64,000 nt of DNA from Ectocarpus siliculosus (GCA_000310025.1 FN648069.1:210813-274812), one strand, 5' to 3'. Numbered from the stretch's first letter, positions 32,522-44,269 are shown. Translations and numbers: made by a program. The notes: generated by a model not told the origin, from the letters alone.

Positions 32522-32870
32522 CTCTCGTCACACGGGCTGTAAAAGTCACCACGTCGTACAATAAAGTCACGTCGTACCAAGAAAGTCACGTCGTACAAAA
32601 ATGTCACGTCGTACAAAAAAAGTCACATTGTACAACAAAACACACAAGATACATGTATGATTGTGAGCTACTGCAGCAGGCAGAGCAGGCAGTAGAAAGA
32701 GATTATCTCTCTTGGGTCTCTGTCGCGCCTCTCTCTGCCTCTCTCTCGTTACACGGGCGGTGTAATTGTTTTGGTCACGTCGTACAATGTCACGACACCC
32801 CCATACTGCATGGGTATGGTAGATTTCAATTTCCAGTGTGCCGCTGAGTCACGTCGTACAAGACCACACC
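32268..32870. repeat. GTCACGTCGTAC repeat and duplicated ~255-bp segment
   Basis: About ten copies of GTCACGTCGTACAA or close variants lie between 32268 and 32865. A larger unit (ACACAAGAT-CATG-TGATTGTGAGC, CAGGCAGAGCAGGCAGTAGA, AAGAGATTATCTCTCTTG) is present twice, at about 32380-32455 and 32638-32715. Confidence 0.85.
32451..32524. repeat. CT microsatellite
   Basis: An almost perfect run of CT dinucleotides about 65 bp long. It is placed exactly after the first GATTATCTCTCTTG copy; the second copy has only a short CT stretch. Confidence 0.95.
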
Positions 32871-33147
32871 CGCCAACACCATGGTATGGTACTGTGCGGA
32901 CAAGAGATGTCCACCGAAAACAAGAGCATGCTATGGCCACAGAGGTGAGCAGATGATGTGGTAACCGCGTTTCTCTCTCGCAAGTTCTCTCGCCTTCTCT
33001 CCCATCATCTCCCCCCCTTTCCTTTATTCTCTCCCCCGTCCCCTACTTCTCTCTTTCTCTCTTTCTTCATCTCTCTCTTATCTCTCTCTTCCTCTCCCTG
33101 TCTCTCTTTTATCTCTTTCTTTTCTCTCCCTCTCCACAGTACGATGT

Positions 33148-33405
33148 AGTACAAGCGTCTACGTTCCAAGCCTGTTTGTTGCCCACAACTACGCGCACAC
33201 GCGGCGAGATTACACTCGCTACTGCTGCGGCGACACACTCGCTACCTGTTGCTCTCTATCTCTCTCTACTCTCGATGTCTCTCTCGCTGCCTCTCTTTCT
33301 TTCTCTCTCCCCTCTCCACAATAGTACAAGCGTCTACATTTCAAGCCAATTGCCCACAACTACACGCACACACGGCGAGATTTACACTCGCTACTGCTGC
33401 TCTAC
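33148..33405. repeat. two-copy ~175-bp tandem duplication
   Basis: AGTACAAGCGTCTAC, then TGCCCACAACTAC, ACGGCGAGATT and ACACTCGCTACTGCTG recur at about 33148-33228 and 33323-33402. Confidence 0.8.
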
Positions 33406-33522
33406 TGCTGCATGTGTGTTTGTTTTACCAGTCAGCACACTTGAGCAGAGTAACTAACACCTTCCTCCTTTCACTCCTCTCTTCATCGTGCAGATACCAC
33501 TGGGAAGCCACGTGGGGACAAG

Positions 33523-34785
33523 ATGTGTTTCGCACACAAGACACCCACTATGATCAGCCTGAATGCGACGCACTGTAAGTACGCCGGTTGTAGAAGATCT
33601 CCTTCGTACGGCTGTGTCTCCGAATCAACAAAAGGCCAAAGAATATTTTGTTCAGAACACGGCAAAGGCCAGAGAGGGATGAGCAACGTAAAGGACAAGA
33701 GTTGTGCCGAACCAGAGTGTAAAACCCTAGCCAACTACGGTTTCGGCAAGAGCACGTACCGTGGCTATCACAAAAAGAAAGGGATGAGTAAACGCGCGGC
33801 ATCGGCAGCTGCTTCGGTGATGCGGGGGCCGGTAGTTTCATCGCCAGAATCAGCAGCAACGGTGGTAGACACATCGCCAGCATCAGTAACGGTACGAGAG
33901 GGGGATAGCGTGGGAGAGTTAGGGCAGAGACCAGCATCAGCAGCAACTGGGTCCGTACAAGATTCAGTGGTAAACACAACAGCGACAACAGCAGCGCGAG
34001 GGGAGTGTGAGAGTGAAGGAGGAAGGAAGCCACCAGAGCCGCGCAATAAGTCGGTTGCGGTAGCGGTAAAAGCATTTGCGGCCGTGGCACACACATCGGA
34101 TCGAGATTCGTCGGTGAACACAACAGCGAGAGATAAGGGGGAGGGGGGAGGAGGAGGGCAGCCATCAGAGTCGGTGGTCAACACAGCAGCGGCTACGGCG
34201 GGGGCAGCAGCGGCAGCAGCCGGCGAGGTGGGGCGAGGGGAACGCGAGGACACATCTCCGGCGCTGGTAGCATCACCACCTGTGGGCGAAGGCGAGGAGG
34301 GCGATGGGGGAGGCGAGGGGGACGAGAGAGACGAAGTAAGGAAGACGGTGGCGCATGTGGTAGAAGTCACGGTACAAGAAGGGTTAGCAGCGCGCGTAGA
34401 AGGGGAGGGGCAAGGAGAACCAACGGAGTCGGCGGTCAACACAGCAGCGGCAGCAGCGGGCGTGCAGGGGGAGGCAGCAGCGGAAGCAGAGGCTGCAGCG
34501 GGCGTGCAGGGTGAGAGAGGTGGGGCAGCAGCGGCAGCATCGGCAACAGCGGGCGAGGTGGGGCGAGAGGAACGTGCGCTGGTGATAGACGCATTTGCGT
34601 CGCCGGCAACAGCTGCACCACCAGCACCAGCACCAGCACCAACACAAGCGGTACCACAAGGCGCTGAAGGTAGTTCGGGCACCGGAGCGGCGGCAAGCGG
34701 GGGTGGGAGTGGTGGTGGAAGCGGGAGCGGAGGTGTTCATGAACACGAGGTGGGTGTTGGCGATTCCAACGCGCCTTGTGTCTGA
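33523..34785 (+). CDS. EsV-1-7 repeat protein with long Ala/Glu/Gly-rich tail
   Basis: A 420-codon frame. Repeat 1 is C18-x4-C23-x19-C43-x2-H46. Repeat 2 has C61-x4-C66 and H83, but its third Cys is Arg80 (CGT at 33760-33762, one transition from TGT). The rest is low complexity, rich in Ala, Glu, Gly and Val, with repeated ESxVNTAAAxAG blocks. An acceptor-like TCGTGCAG at 33486-33493 precedes the start and the frame stays open to it, so an upstream exon is possible. Function in the family: IMMEDIATE UPRIGHT is a developmental regulator; most members are uncharacterised. Confidence 0.7.
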   Translation: MCFAHKTPTMISLNATHCKYAGCRRSPSYGCVSESTKGQRIFCSEHGKGQRGMSNVKDKSCAEPECKTLANYGFGKSTYRGYHKKKGMSKRAASAAASVMRGPVVSSPESAATVVDTSPASVTVREGDSVGELGQRPASAATGSVQDSVVNTTATTAARGECESEGGRKPPEPRNKSVAVAVKAFAAVAHTSDRDSSVNTTARDKGEGGGGGQPSESVVNTAAATAGAAAAAAGEVGRGEREDTSPALVASPPVGEGEEGDGGGEGDERDEVRKTVAHVVEVTVQEGLAARVEGEGQGEPTESAVNTAAAAAGVQGEAAAEAEAAAGVQGERGGAAAAASATAGEVGREERALVIDAFASPATAAPPAPAPAPTQAVPQGAEGSSGTGAAASGGGSGGGSGSGGVHEHEVGVGDSNAPCV

Positions 34786-34789
34786 AACT

Positions 34790-35330
34790 TGACTTTACGT
34801 AAGAAAAGGGGATGATTGCTTTCGCCGAAAGAAAGACGGCAACAAAAAAGGCCTGTGCTTGTGTGACCCGATCTACTTTCTTCACAGCGGCTTACTTGTT
34901 AGCGGACCGTTAGTATACCGCCACACACTGCAGAGGTGCATGTTGTCCGAACATTCATATCGGCTGCTTGACGCGCTGTCACCGACCCACTCTTTTAATC
35001 ACCCGTTCCATAGAAGTACGCCGTTCCCGTGACCGAAGCGGACTCAAATGACGATGGTGCCGCCACGCAGCACTCGAGTCTTGTCTTTGACCTGTGCCCA
35101 TAAGATTGCACACCGCGTGCCCTGCTTGTGTACGTCAGTGGTCATTGCTGCATAGGGTTTGTTCTGCTCGCGCGACACACTGCGGAGGCAGCACGCACCA
35201 TTTCAAGAACAAATTAGGACATACCTTTTCGACGACAATCTACAACACCTCTTCGAGAACCGATACGGGACAATCGTCAACATCCACAAGCCTACATCCC
35301 CAAGATTTAAGCGGTTCGTGTCGCCATGCT
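34790..35330. other. no supported gene; missing C-terminal exons of SDR expected here
   Basis: Lies between the EsV-1-7 gene and the last recognisable SDR exon. I searched the minus strand for the catalytic YxxxK exon of the dehydrogenase and did not find one. Confidence 0.5.
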
Positions 35331-35333
35331 TAC

Positions 35334-38300
35334 GAGTAGGTCAGGCCGCCGAAGGAGCTCACGCAGGCGATCAGGCCCGGCTTTCCGCCCCGATCCTTCA
35401 CCGACTTGATCATGAGGGGCGCCGCGAAGCACGAGGCCACGTAGTGGCTCCTAAGACCCACGGTTATCAGAGAGTCCCACGCGTCCGCCTGGGTGTTTGT
35501 ATTCGAGGCACGACCAGAACAGCAAATGATGCGTTTAGGCATTCACATCACATGTTCTTATTGTCCATTAAGGAGATTAGTATCGCTCGTGGAGCCCCAA
35601 GTCTTCGGTCAGTGCAACAAGTCCAACAGAAACGACCCCCTCCCGTCGATGAAATCACAAGGTGTTTGTTGTGCTGCTTCTGCGTCGACGAAGAGGGCCG
35701 GACCCACACCCCCGGAATGTTTTCGCGTCCCTACTCATACGCCTGACAACCAAAAGGAAGGGTGTTCTTCGCGCTTGGGGGGAGAGCGCCCCAACCATCA
35801 ACAGAGTACAGGTGCTGCGCGTGTGCTTAAGGCTGCCACCTTCGATGATGAGACGCCCATTGGGACGACACCGTGAACATTTCCTTCGTTCATCCACAGG
35901 GAGTGCTTGTTTCCGAATCGAAGGACAAAAGAAGCAGTGGGAACCACAGCAAATAAAAAATAATAGCGAACTCGACTTTTCCTTGAAAAAAAAAGCATGC
36001 CCCGAAAAAAAATCAGAGACAATGCTGTCACCTGCGTGCGCGCGTATCAACAAACAAACTACGCGCTCCTCTCACCCCCTGCGTCCAGAACTTGGCCTGG
36101 AGTTGATCGCCCGGGCCTAACGCGAAGGCGTTGTTTACGAGGATGTCCAGCCTGCCTTGCTCCGACTCCACCTTCTCGAACAACGCTTTCACCTGTACGG
36201 AACGAGCCACCACACAAGAACCCGGGAGTTAAGAACTGTGGCTACACAATAACGAAGACAACTACAAAAAACGTAACCTTAGAATAGGTACACTTAAAAA
36301 CTATCGTAGTCGATGTTGGGATACAGCCGTGCCTCGCTCAAGGACACCAAAACCAAGGAAACTCCCTCGGCTAAGGACAACTCTTTTGTCACAGGCATGG
36401 CGGCTCGTAGAATGTACAACATAAGGAGGGGTATCTACCTTAAGGACACTCCCCCGGCTTAAGGACAGTTTGTTTTAGCAAAACATCATGTGTGTCCTTA
36501 GCCGAGGTTCGACTGTACCTGCCCCACAGAGGACATAAGAAAAGTAGGCTCGGTTTTAGGCAAGAGGTTCTTAGGTGGCGCCTCCAGTAGTGAGCAACAC
36601 GAAGATAGGCCACAACGTTCCACGTCGAAAACGGTATTGACTAGTATACTTCGTGGGTAACCCATCCCAGTCTTCGGCTCACGCCGCGAATAACTGACGT
36701 GGTGCTTGATCCTTGAGGCAAGAATCGAAGGTTTTCCGTCATACTGCTGTGGTCTCGTTGGGGAGTTCCACCGAGGCGGGCGTGTGTCGTTGACCAGTAC
36801 GAATCTAGATGGTGTTCGTTACGCAGGATTGAGGTGTTGCAACAAAGGTGGCGGAATGCTAACACAAGAAATATATGGGTGAGCGCGCGCTTCGGTTCGC
36901 TGACAGAGGCAGACGTGCAAAGGAGCGACGGCAGGAGGAGGATTCAAAGCTGCACAGCGGTTGAAAAGGCTGTCGGGAGGATTCAAAGCAAGCTGTAGCG
37001 GTTGAATAAGCTGTCGAGAGACTCTTGAGGGAATCATACAGGGCATAGCACGTCATCGGGACGAGAAAGAACTAAACACAGACGTTCATGCTGAATACGC
37101 GCTTTTCGTGACGACGGTCTGCTTGGCGCCAGGTCTAACTAAGTAACGCTGTCGTGCCGAACGAGTGTTGTCCCCATGCACACGGCTTTTGACGGTGAAC
37201 CGGCGGCAAGAATCTGTCGATGTGCTAGCTACGCTCGGAGCTGAGGGGTTTACCAAAGCCATGCCCCCCTGGTTGTCCTCGAGGGCCTGGATGCCGCTAC
37301 CACTGGTGTCTGGGGCAGCAAACGATTGGAGGTACCGTAATCAGCCACGGAAGCAAAACGCAGAGCAAAAGGTGTGCGTTTTGCGATGGACCAGGCCGCT
37401 CCACGAAATACAGTTCGTTGACGTGTGTCTGCGTACCGGACCTGTTCGTCTTTAGCGTGGTCACATGCAACAGGGATCCCTTTTCCGCCGGCGGCCTCGA
37501 TTTCGGCAGCGGTCTCCTCCAAGCTTCCCCCTATTTCCTGTAGCGCGCGAGAAACGGATAGGATAAAGTTTGTTAGGGGAGCGCACGATTGCATGGGGGA
37601 GTTGTGATAAAGTTTCGGCATGCATAAAATTCAGGGTCGTCCTCCAAATCTCTCTTTTGCTGCCGCAAGGCACATGCTACACCCCAAACCTTTCAAAAAT
37701 AGTTTGGAGAGGTATATCTTTGCTGCTGTTTTGAACTTCAGAACGGCAATCGGCGCAGCCATGTCAAAATAGGGATTCCACTGCTGTGTTCGCCAGTGGT
37801 TGCTCTAAGACGCTATCAAGCAGTGCGTGTCGATTCGCAGCCTCTCGTCGCGTGTGAGATTAACGGCATGCGCCGCTACACTACTGCTGTTCAACCCAAA
37901 GACCTTTCTTAGCCGCCCTTTTCAAAGTCTTCTTTTACGTAGCAACCAACCAATAACATGTCTCCTGCACGCAATGCTTGACGCACGAGGATCCGTAAGG
38001 AACCCTTTATACCCCGGCCAAGCTGCCTTTGGCGTGTCCTTCGATAAAATAATCCTTGAGATCGGAGCCACGGAGTGTGCCCCCTTTTCGACCAAAAACG
38101 CCGGGCAATCTTAACCGCACCGACGTTTTGACCCACTGTAAATTCACATGAAATGGCCATACCACAGAGGAGCTCTGTAAACACGGGCATGGGTACTTGG
38201 GGCAACGGTGCGCTGCCTTGACTGGTGGGACGGCGTTTGGGGACAGCTGGCGTGGGGGGTAAGACGCAATGCGATGTGCAGCTCTCGACAGCGGTACGGG

Positions 38301-39096
38301 AGTTTGGTGCGATGGATGGTGCTCCTAGACCATGGGTCTGCTGTGCGAGGCCCAACTAACTAAAGCAGTTCGCCCAGAACAAACGTCGGACGAACTTGTT
38401 CTGCTATTGGTTTCGAGAAGCTTATGTGTGTCGTACCATAGCATGTGTACGTGGGTGGTGCATCAGCAGGTGGGCCGCATCAGTGTCAAAGTATACTACA
38501 ACAAGGTGGTGTCTTGCGCAGTGTACATTTACGCATAAGGCTTGGTACCATGAACAATCAAACTATCACACCCGGACGATACGGCACTCGCTCCCATGTT
38601 GATCTGTTTTCTACCCCGAAGACCATGACGAGTTCAATAACAATCGATCCGAATGCGAAGAATGCCCCCGTATTCATGTTTCTTGACACCCGCCAGAGCG
38701 ACTTGCCTTGTCCGTTGTATTGCCCCCAACAGATCGGCCTGTAACGTAGACCGTGCACCCACGCTGTCCGAGTGTCACCGCTATCCCCTTCCCGATGCCT
38801 CTGGACGACCCCGTCACGACTGCAACCTTGCCTCGTAGATCATCATCACCCCCAGCAGCAGCAGCAGCATCCGATGATGCCGCCATGCGCAGTGGAGCCA
38901 ATGAGCGCCGGCGGCAGGTGCTGGAAATAGGATGCCTCTGCCGGGTTGCCGCTGATGGTCTTGAGAGCATCGAGGTCACGCTGTTGGTGGTGGTGGTTGG
39001 TGGTGGCATCGTATAGAAGGCGCCTGCTTCTGGCGCAAGAAGGACCACCGTCGCCACGGCAATCCGACAGGGCTTTCGCAGCAGCAGCATCATCAT
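35334..39096 (-). CDS. plastid-targeted short-chain dehydrogenase, DHRS1-like
   Basis: Four exons with matching phase: 39096-38731, 37537-37442, 36192-36076 and 35488-35334. Exon 1 opens with a hydrophobic signal peptide (about residues 1-26) cleaved before Phe in EAGA|FYTMPPP, then a basic Ser/Thr/Arg-rich stretch. That is the bipartite plastid presequence of heterokont algae. The enzyme begins at GKVAVVTGSSRGIGKGIAV, with the TGxxxGIG dinucleotide-binding motif. Exon 2 gives SLEETAAEIEAAGGKGIPV, exon 3 GRLDILVNNA (the NNAG-type motif), and exon 4 WDSLITVGLRSHYV and CVSSFGGLTYS, up to the catalytic Ser region. The order matches DHRS1-type reductases. The YxxxK active-site exon and the C-terminus are not found; the last donor (TACTC|GTAAGC) points to an exon further left or to truncation. 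Substrate unknown. Confidence 0.85.
36322..36517. mobile_element. mariner-type MITE
   Basis: Ends TACAGCCGTGCCTCGCTCAA (left) and, read inward on the minus strand, TACAGTCGAACCTCGGCTAA (right), both continuing GGACAC. The ~26-bp inverted repeats, TA at each outer edge and 196-bp size fit a non-autonomous Tc1/mariner element. It contains internal CTAAGGACA repeats. It sits in the intron before exon 3 of the dehydrogenase gene. Confidence 0.75.
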
Positions 39097-39099
39097 GGA

Positions 39100-40170
39100 G
39101 TAGAGAGGGGCCGCGGCGAGGACCCTGGATGATGATGAGCAGCCTCACGTTTATGCTTTGGGCTACAGCCAGCAAGCGCACAACCTGTATGACTCCTCGC
39201 GGCAAGGGGGAGGTGGCACCGGCTGTACTACCGCTGCGCGGGAGACAGGGAAGCTGCTGCGTACAGCGGGTGTGCCGCCCGACCCGATGCCCCGTTCTCC
39301 ATTCTCCATGGGTAGCAGATGCGCATGTTTGATTCCCCCGCATTTTCTATTTCGCCGCATTCATGAGCTACTGCTGTTGTCGTACATCGTTCTGCCAGCG
39401 CTGCCCAGCTTGGCTCGAGGGAATGAAGGCCGCTCACAGCTTCGGGACAGATCTCCTTGTGCTCTTATTGGCTTTGTTCAGTTCCGCGGAGGGGTGGGGC
39501 GCGATCAAAGTACACCATCCTTCCCGCAACCGGGTGAGTAAAACGAGTGTCGACGGGAATCCACAAAGCGATCGGTGTATGTATGGACCAGTCCACATAA
39601 TGTACAGCAGTAGACGCTACACCATAACCCACGCCACAGCACAAGGCAGCTTGATGTGTTTACTGGTTTCCCTCGAACCTACACAAGCCAAAACCGCAAC
39701 CCATGCCTAGAGCACCAAACGGCATGTGTTTACTGTATTTACCCTCAACTGGCGACCACGCAACAGCGGTTGCAGTCAAAGGTCAGGCAGGTCCTTGTAT
39801 GCTACTGAAGTAGGTGTCCTCGTTGATTCGCGCATGAATGGCGCAGCAGCAGCAGCGACATCGACAAGATGCATCCAAAAGCACGATGACCACTAGACTA
39901 CAAGTCAGCTCTGACTGTAGTATTGTGGTCGTCGTGTTTGTTCGTTGAGTTATACAGCAGTGTCGCGGTCAAGCCGCAAGGAACGAAGTAAGATGCGGCT
40001 ACAGCCCGTGTAGTCTAGGCGTACACACTACTGCTGTTAGCCTAATGCAGTCTAGGCGTGAAGAGTGTTTGCGTGAGGACGTCAAAAGGGTGTCAACTAC
40101 TGCTGTACATAGCCCGGCTCAGCCAGACTGCGGGTGTTTGAATGTTTGAATGTTTGACTTTGCAGCTGGC
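39100..40170. other. no supported gene
   Basis: Upstream of the dehydrogenase gene. Contains several copies of ACTACTGCTGT and CAGCAGTAG motifs but no convincing frame. Confidence 0.5.
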
Positions 40171-40172
40171 CC

Positions 40173-41452
40173 TTGTGGGCAACAATATGTATCATACTCA
40201 GGAGCTTTTGCCACAACTTCACGGTTGAACTTTTGTACCTGTCGATTGTCTCTGCTGCTGTCGTGTTTCGTCCAATCCACAACTCGCACTGTACGCACGG
40301 CACGTCAAGTTCGCATGTGGTCTATGTACTCCACGGGGAGAGATGTAACTCCCATGGCCGGCACGCCTCCCATCACTCTTCGCATCTACCCGGTGTCCTT
40401 GCTTCGTCAATTGATTCCTTCATCAATCGATTCTTCCGCAATGCCTCCGTCACAACTGCTCCGTGCTCGAAGGGCGATCCAGCTGCCCTCCGAGGAAAGC
40501 ACCCCGTCAGCAGCATCACGGCCTTTGGCACAGCAGCAGGCACAAAGAAACAGAAGCTCACTCGGAATGCGATGCTTCTAAACAGCAGTAGTAGCAGCAG
40601 CAGCAGCAGCCAAGGAGAGAAGGAGAGCGATTTACGACGGCAAGGTCGAGTCAGACAACGAGGAGAACGGGCCGAAGAACAACAGTACGATGTATTGGCC
40701 CGTTATCCAGACACGAGCGAAAAGAAAGCGTGGGTGCTGGCAATACCGCTGGAAGATGGAGTTGTCAGGGAGGTCGCGGAAGAGCTCGGCGCGCTCAACG
40801 CAGCACGTGAGAGCTGTCTCAATAAACATTTTTATTACAGCAGTAGTTGCCGCGCGGAATCAAGACCAGAAATTCAAGTACTGTCCGTTGACCCCCTCGC
40901 GGTAAACTTCGACGTTTGGAAACGGGGGCATGTTTTGAGTCTGTTGGCCTCCCGAAGTCTCAACACACCGCTCTTTTTCATGGTCGCAACAATCGCCGCC
41001 GTGTCTGCTCTTGATTGGCCCGTTTCACAGGTTCGAAAGAGCAGCAGTACGCCGGCGAGATCAGGACCCACTTTGCAGTTCTCCTGCAGGTGGGAGATGG
41101 CCGCTGCTTGTTGCTCGAGCGCCGGGGGGAGGGCGGCGTGACCGCTTCAGATGTCCGCCCCTCCGAGGTAAAGCACAGGGCGGTGCGCAGCGAGGCAAGA
41201 GTGGCGTCCTCTCTGGAAGAGATCGCTTCGGGTTTCTTCCGGAGGGAGAGCGGGCGGCAGTTCGACCTCGCCACCAACAACTGCCGGAACTTCGCGCACA
41301 ACTTCTACCGCGAGTTTTGTGAGGACACGCCGTTCTCTGGTGCAGGCGGCGGCGGCGGCGGCGGCGGTGACGGTGATGGTGACCAGAATAAGAGCAACGT
41401 TGAGAGCTTCTGCCGCTGGGTAGAACAGATGGACCGCAAGGACGGCTTGTGA
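40173..41452 (+). CDS. two-exon protein with an H...NC domain, family uncertain
   Basis: Exon 1 ends at the donor GCAGCAC|GTGAGA (40806); exon 2 runs 41031-41452 and its phase agrees (codon C|GT). Start uncertain: the frame is open from 40173, and an ATG at 40572 begins a Ser run followed by protein-like sequence. Exon 1 contains EEQQYDVLARYP and WVLAIPLEDGVVREVAEELG. Exon 2 gives RTHFAVLLQVGDGRCLLLER, later FDLATNNCRNFAHNFYREFC, then a Gly/Asp run. A His in a b-strand and later NC-x-x-F is the pattern of NlpC/P60-, LRAT- and PPPDE-type thiol folds, where His and Cys are catalytic. The assignment rests on this pattern alone. It ends at TGA next to a C run. Confidence 0.55.
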
Positions 41453-42860
41453 CCCCCCCCCCCATGTCCATCGAAGATTTCCTTGTAAATACTACGGTGA
41501 ACCAGGCACATTTGGGCCGCGGATCTCGCACGTCAGCGGAGGATACTTTTCAAACGCCCTTGCAAACAACTCTGCTGATGTACCCGTTCACTCCTTTGAC
41601 TTGAATTTAGACTAGTGTGATTTTATCTTGATTTCAAGCAAGACTTGTGGAGGTAGACTGCATGATAAGTATGTTTAGAACAGCCTCTACTGCAGCCCTA
41701 TGCGATAATTAACGATTTCTGTTTTTCCCGACGTCTTCCAACTGGTATTTTGTGCCTCGTGTGCATTTTCTGGTGCTCCTGCGGTTATTTTCAATATCTG
41801 TCAACATCAATAGGTTGGCATCAGGCCGCTTGATTCCGCTAAGTAAGGTAACGTCAGTGTCTGCAGTAGTCTCGCATCTCAAAGAGACCAATGCAGAATA
41901 TGGCGCACTAAACCCGACCCACACAACTGAGTATTCGGTGTACACGGGCGAGCCTGTGCACAGCAACAAAACTGCTGTTCATCATTTGGTACATATGCAC
42001 AATATATTAGTAGGCGGCGGATCGGTAACGGTGACTGCGGTGGCCTAACCCGCTGTCCCATCGTCGTACTTGTTGCGTGCGTTCTACACGCCACTGCCGT
42101 ACAGAACTGCTGTGCAGAAGAACTGCTGTGCAGAAGAATTGCTGTGCCATGAGGGTAATGTTGTCATGCAGCACAATAAACCGTACCAAAAATGTACATA
42201 CGATGGTGCGCACATGCAAGAAGAAGACCTGTTTACCGTGGGCCTGTGTGACCCTTGGTGATTCAAACATAGCCTACGCCGAAAGTTGTAGACTGGTGTC
42301 CAGCATCGTGAGACAAACACACACACAAAAGCTACGGCAGTCTTTAATCCGGAGAGTAGCGTAGACTCCCCCATGACGTCCCGTCACAGGGTCCCAAAAC
42401 GTGGCCTTTCGGACCATTTTGTATTTTCAACGGCACTGAGACTGACTTTTCATTGGTCAGCTGGCTAGCGCAGTCGATGCTTAATAAGAAAACACGCACC
42501 TTTTACACCCACAAAACTCAATTGTGCACCAACCTATTGCCGATACACGGCACCACGACAAAAACACAAACGCCACAACTACAAACAAAGCAAACCGTTT
42601 ACCTACTTGTACAGAGTGGATACACTACCCTCCCGGCCCGCATCGTGCATCAAAAAGGCCGGCTTTGTCGCGACAAGCCAAGTGATGATGTAGTTCAGCA
42701 CACAAAATAAAGGACTCGAAGAGTAACCAATACAAACTACTTGTACTGCTGTGATGCACGAAGTCAAGGTTTCTTGATTGAGAGATCGGGCGTCGACGCG
42801 TCTGGTTCAATGCCTTCCGAACTCTCTATAACTCCCCTCGCCGAATATCCACCGGGTTCC
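41453..42860. other. no supported gene; tRNA-like repeat copy near 42450
   Basis: Short frames only. A three-fold GAACTGCTGTGCAGAA repeat lies near 42104-42142. TTTTCATTGGTCAGCTGGCT at 42449-42468, continuing AGCGCAGTCGATGC, belongs to the family described at 61.4 kb. Confidence 0.5.
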
Positions 42861-42861
42861 C

Positions 42862-44265
42862 AAGCTCTAGCTTGGGTCTCAGTCGATCAAAAGTCTTTTT
42901 TTTCCGTCTGTGGAGTTTTCAGTAGCATAGCGGACCCCTTGCCCGACCGGGTCGAAAATGCCGATCTCAGCCCACACTGCGAACCTCCGAGAACTACCAG
43001 CAGTTCTGGGTAGCTGAGACGATTTCAAGACCTCTCACAGTCGTTTGAGCAGCTATCGTTTGCTGTGGGTCGATAACCAGTGCCTCCGTCGACAAGAAGA
43101 TCTGCGTTACATCGTCACATCGGAACGACCAGATCGTCACTTCGGAACGACCAGATTGGTTCACTTGTCGTTGAGGGTCCTCTTTTTATAGATACTTTTG
43201 TATAAGAGGCGGACCCCTTGCCCGTTTTATTGTTGTTGTTGATGTGCGGACGAGACAGAGGACTGCCGATCTCAGCCCACACTGCAAACCTCCGAGAACT
43301 ACCAGCAGTTCTGGGTAGCTGAGACGATTTCAAGACCTCTCACAGTCGTTTGAGCAGCTTATCTCTCGCTGTGGGGCGAAAACCAGTTTCGACAAAAGGA
43401 TCTCATTGGAACGACCAGATTATTATTAGTTCGGGGTCCTCCTTTTATAGAGTCGTCTTCTTTTTTTTCGCATACGCGTACCACATTTTCCCAAGCTCTA
43501 GCTTGGGTCTCAGTCGATCAAAAGTCTTTTTTTTCCGTCTGTGGAGTTTTCAGTAGCATAGCGGACCCCTTGCCCGACCGGGTCGAAAAGGCCGATCTCA
43601 GCCCACACTGCGAACCTCCGAGAACTACCAGCAGTTCTGGGTAGCTAAGACGATTTCAAGACCTTTCACAGTCGTTTGAGCAGCTATCGCTTGCTGTGGG
43701 GCGAAAACCAGTTTCTCCGTCGACAAGAAGATCTGCGTTACATCGTCACATCGGAACGACCAGATTGATTGGTTGACTTGTCGTTGAGGGTCCTCTTTTT
43801 ATAGATCTTTTTGTATAAGAGTCGTCTTCATTTCTTTCGCCGCCCGCGCCAAGCCTTCTTTTTAAACAGATCTTTTTATATAGAGTCGTCTTCTTTTTTT
43901 CGCCGCCCGCGCCAAGCCTTGCTTGCTTCTCTCGTGTCCCGCGCCAAGTCTTGCTTGCTGGCCACGCTTCTCTCGAGATGCTGACCGACCTCAGCACACA
44001 GCTGGACATTCTGTGTACATACAGCAGGAGCTGCTTTTGTTCTGTTGTTGCAGCTTTCTGCATGGCTCTTTTGTGGTGCGAAAACTAGCATTTATTGTTT
44101 GTTGTTGTTGATGTGCGGACGAGAGGACGAGAGTGGTAGGCAAAAAAAGCAGTACGTACCTGCAAATCTCCGGCAACTGCCAGCAGTTCTGGGTAGCTGA
44201 GACGATTTCAAGACCTGTCACAGTCGTTTGAGCAGCTATCGCTCGCGGAGGGGCGATAACCAGTG
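42862..44265. repeat. four copies of a ~330-bp repeat
   Basis: Full copies lie at about 42862-43180 and 43491-43825 (629 bp apart), partial ones at about 43206-43460 and 44165-44265. Landmarks in order: AAGCTCTAGCTTGGGTCTCA, GCGGACCCCTTGCCC, CCGATCTCAGCCCACACTGC, CTACCAGCAGTTCTGGGTAG and ACGACCAGAT. Unknown class; possibly the ends of an LTR or foldback element. Confidence 0.85.
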
Positions 44266-44269
44266 ATTT

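Noticed and set aside
33768-34682. 304-codon minus-strand frame rich in Ser/Ala/Pro
   Set aside because: Antisense of the low-complexity tail of the EsV-1-7 gene; codon pattern and repeats belong to the plus strand.
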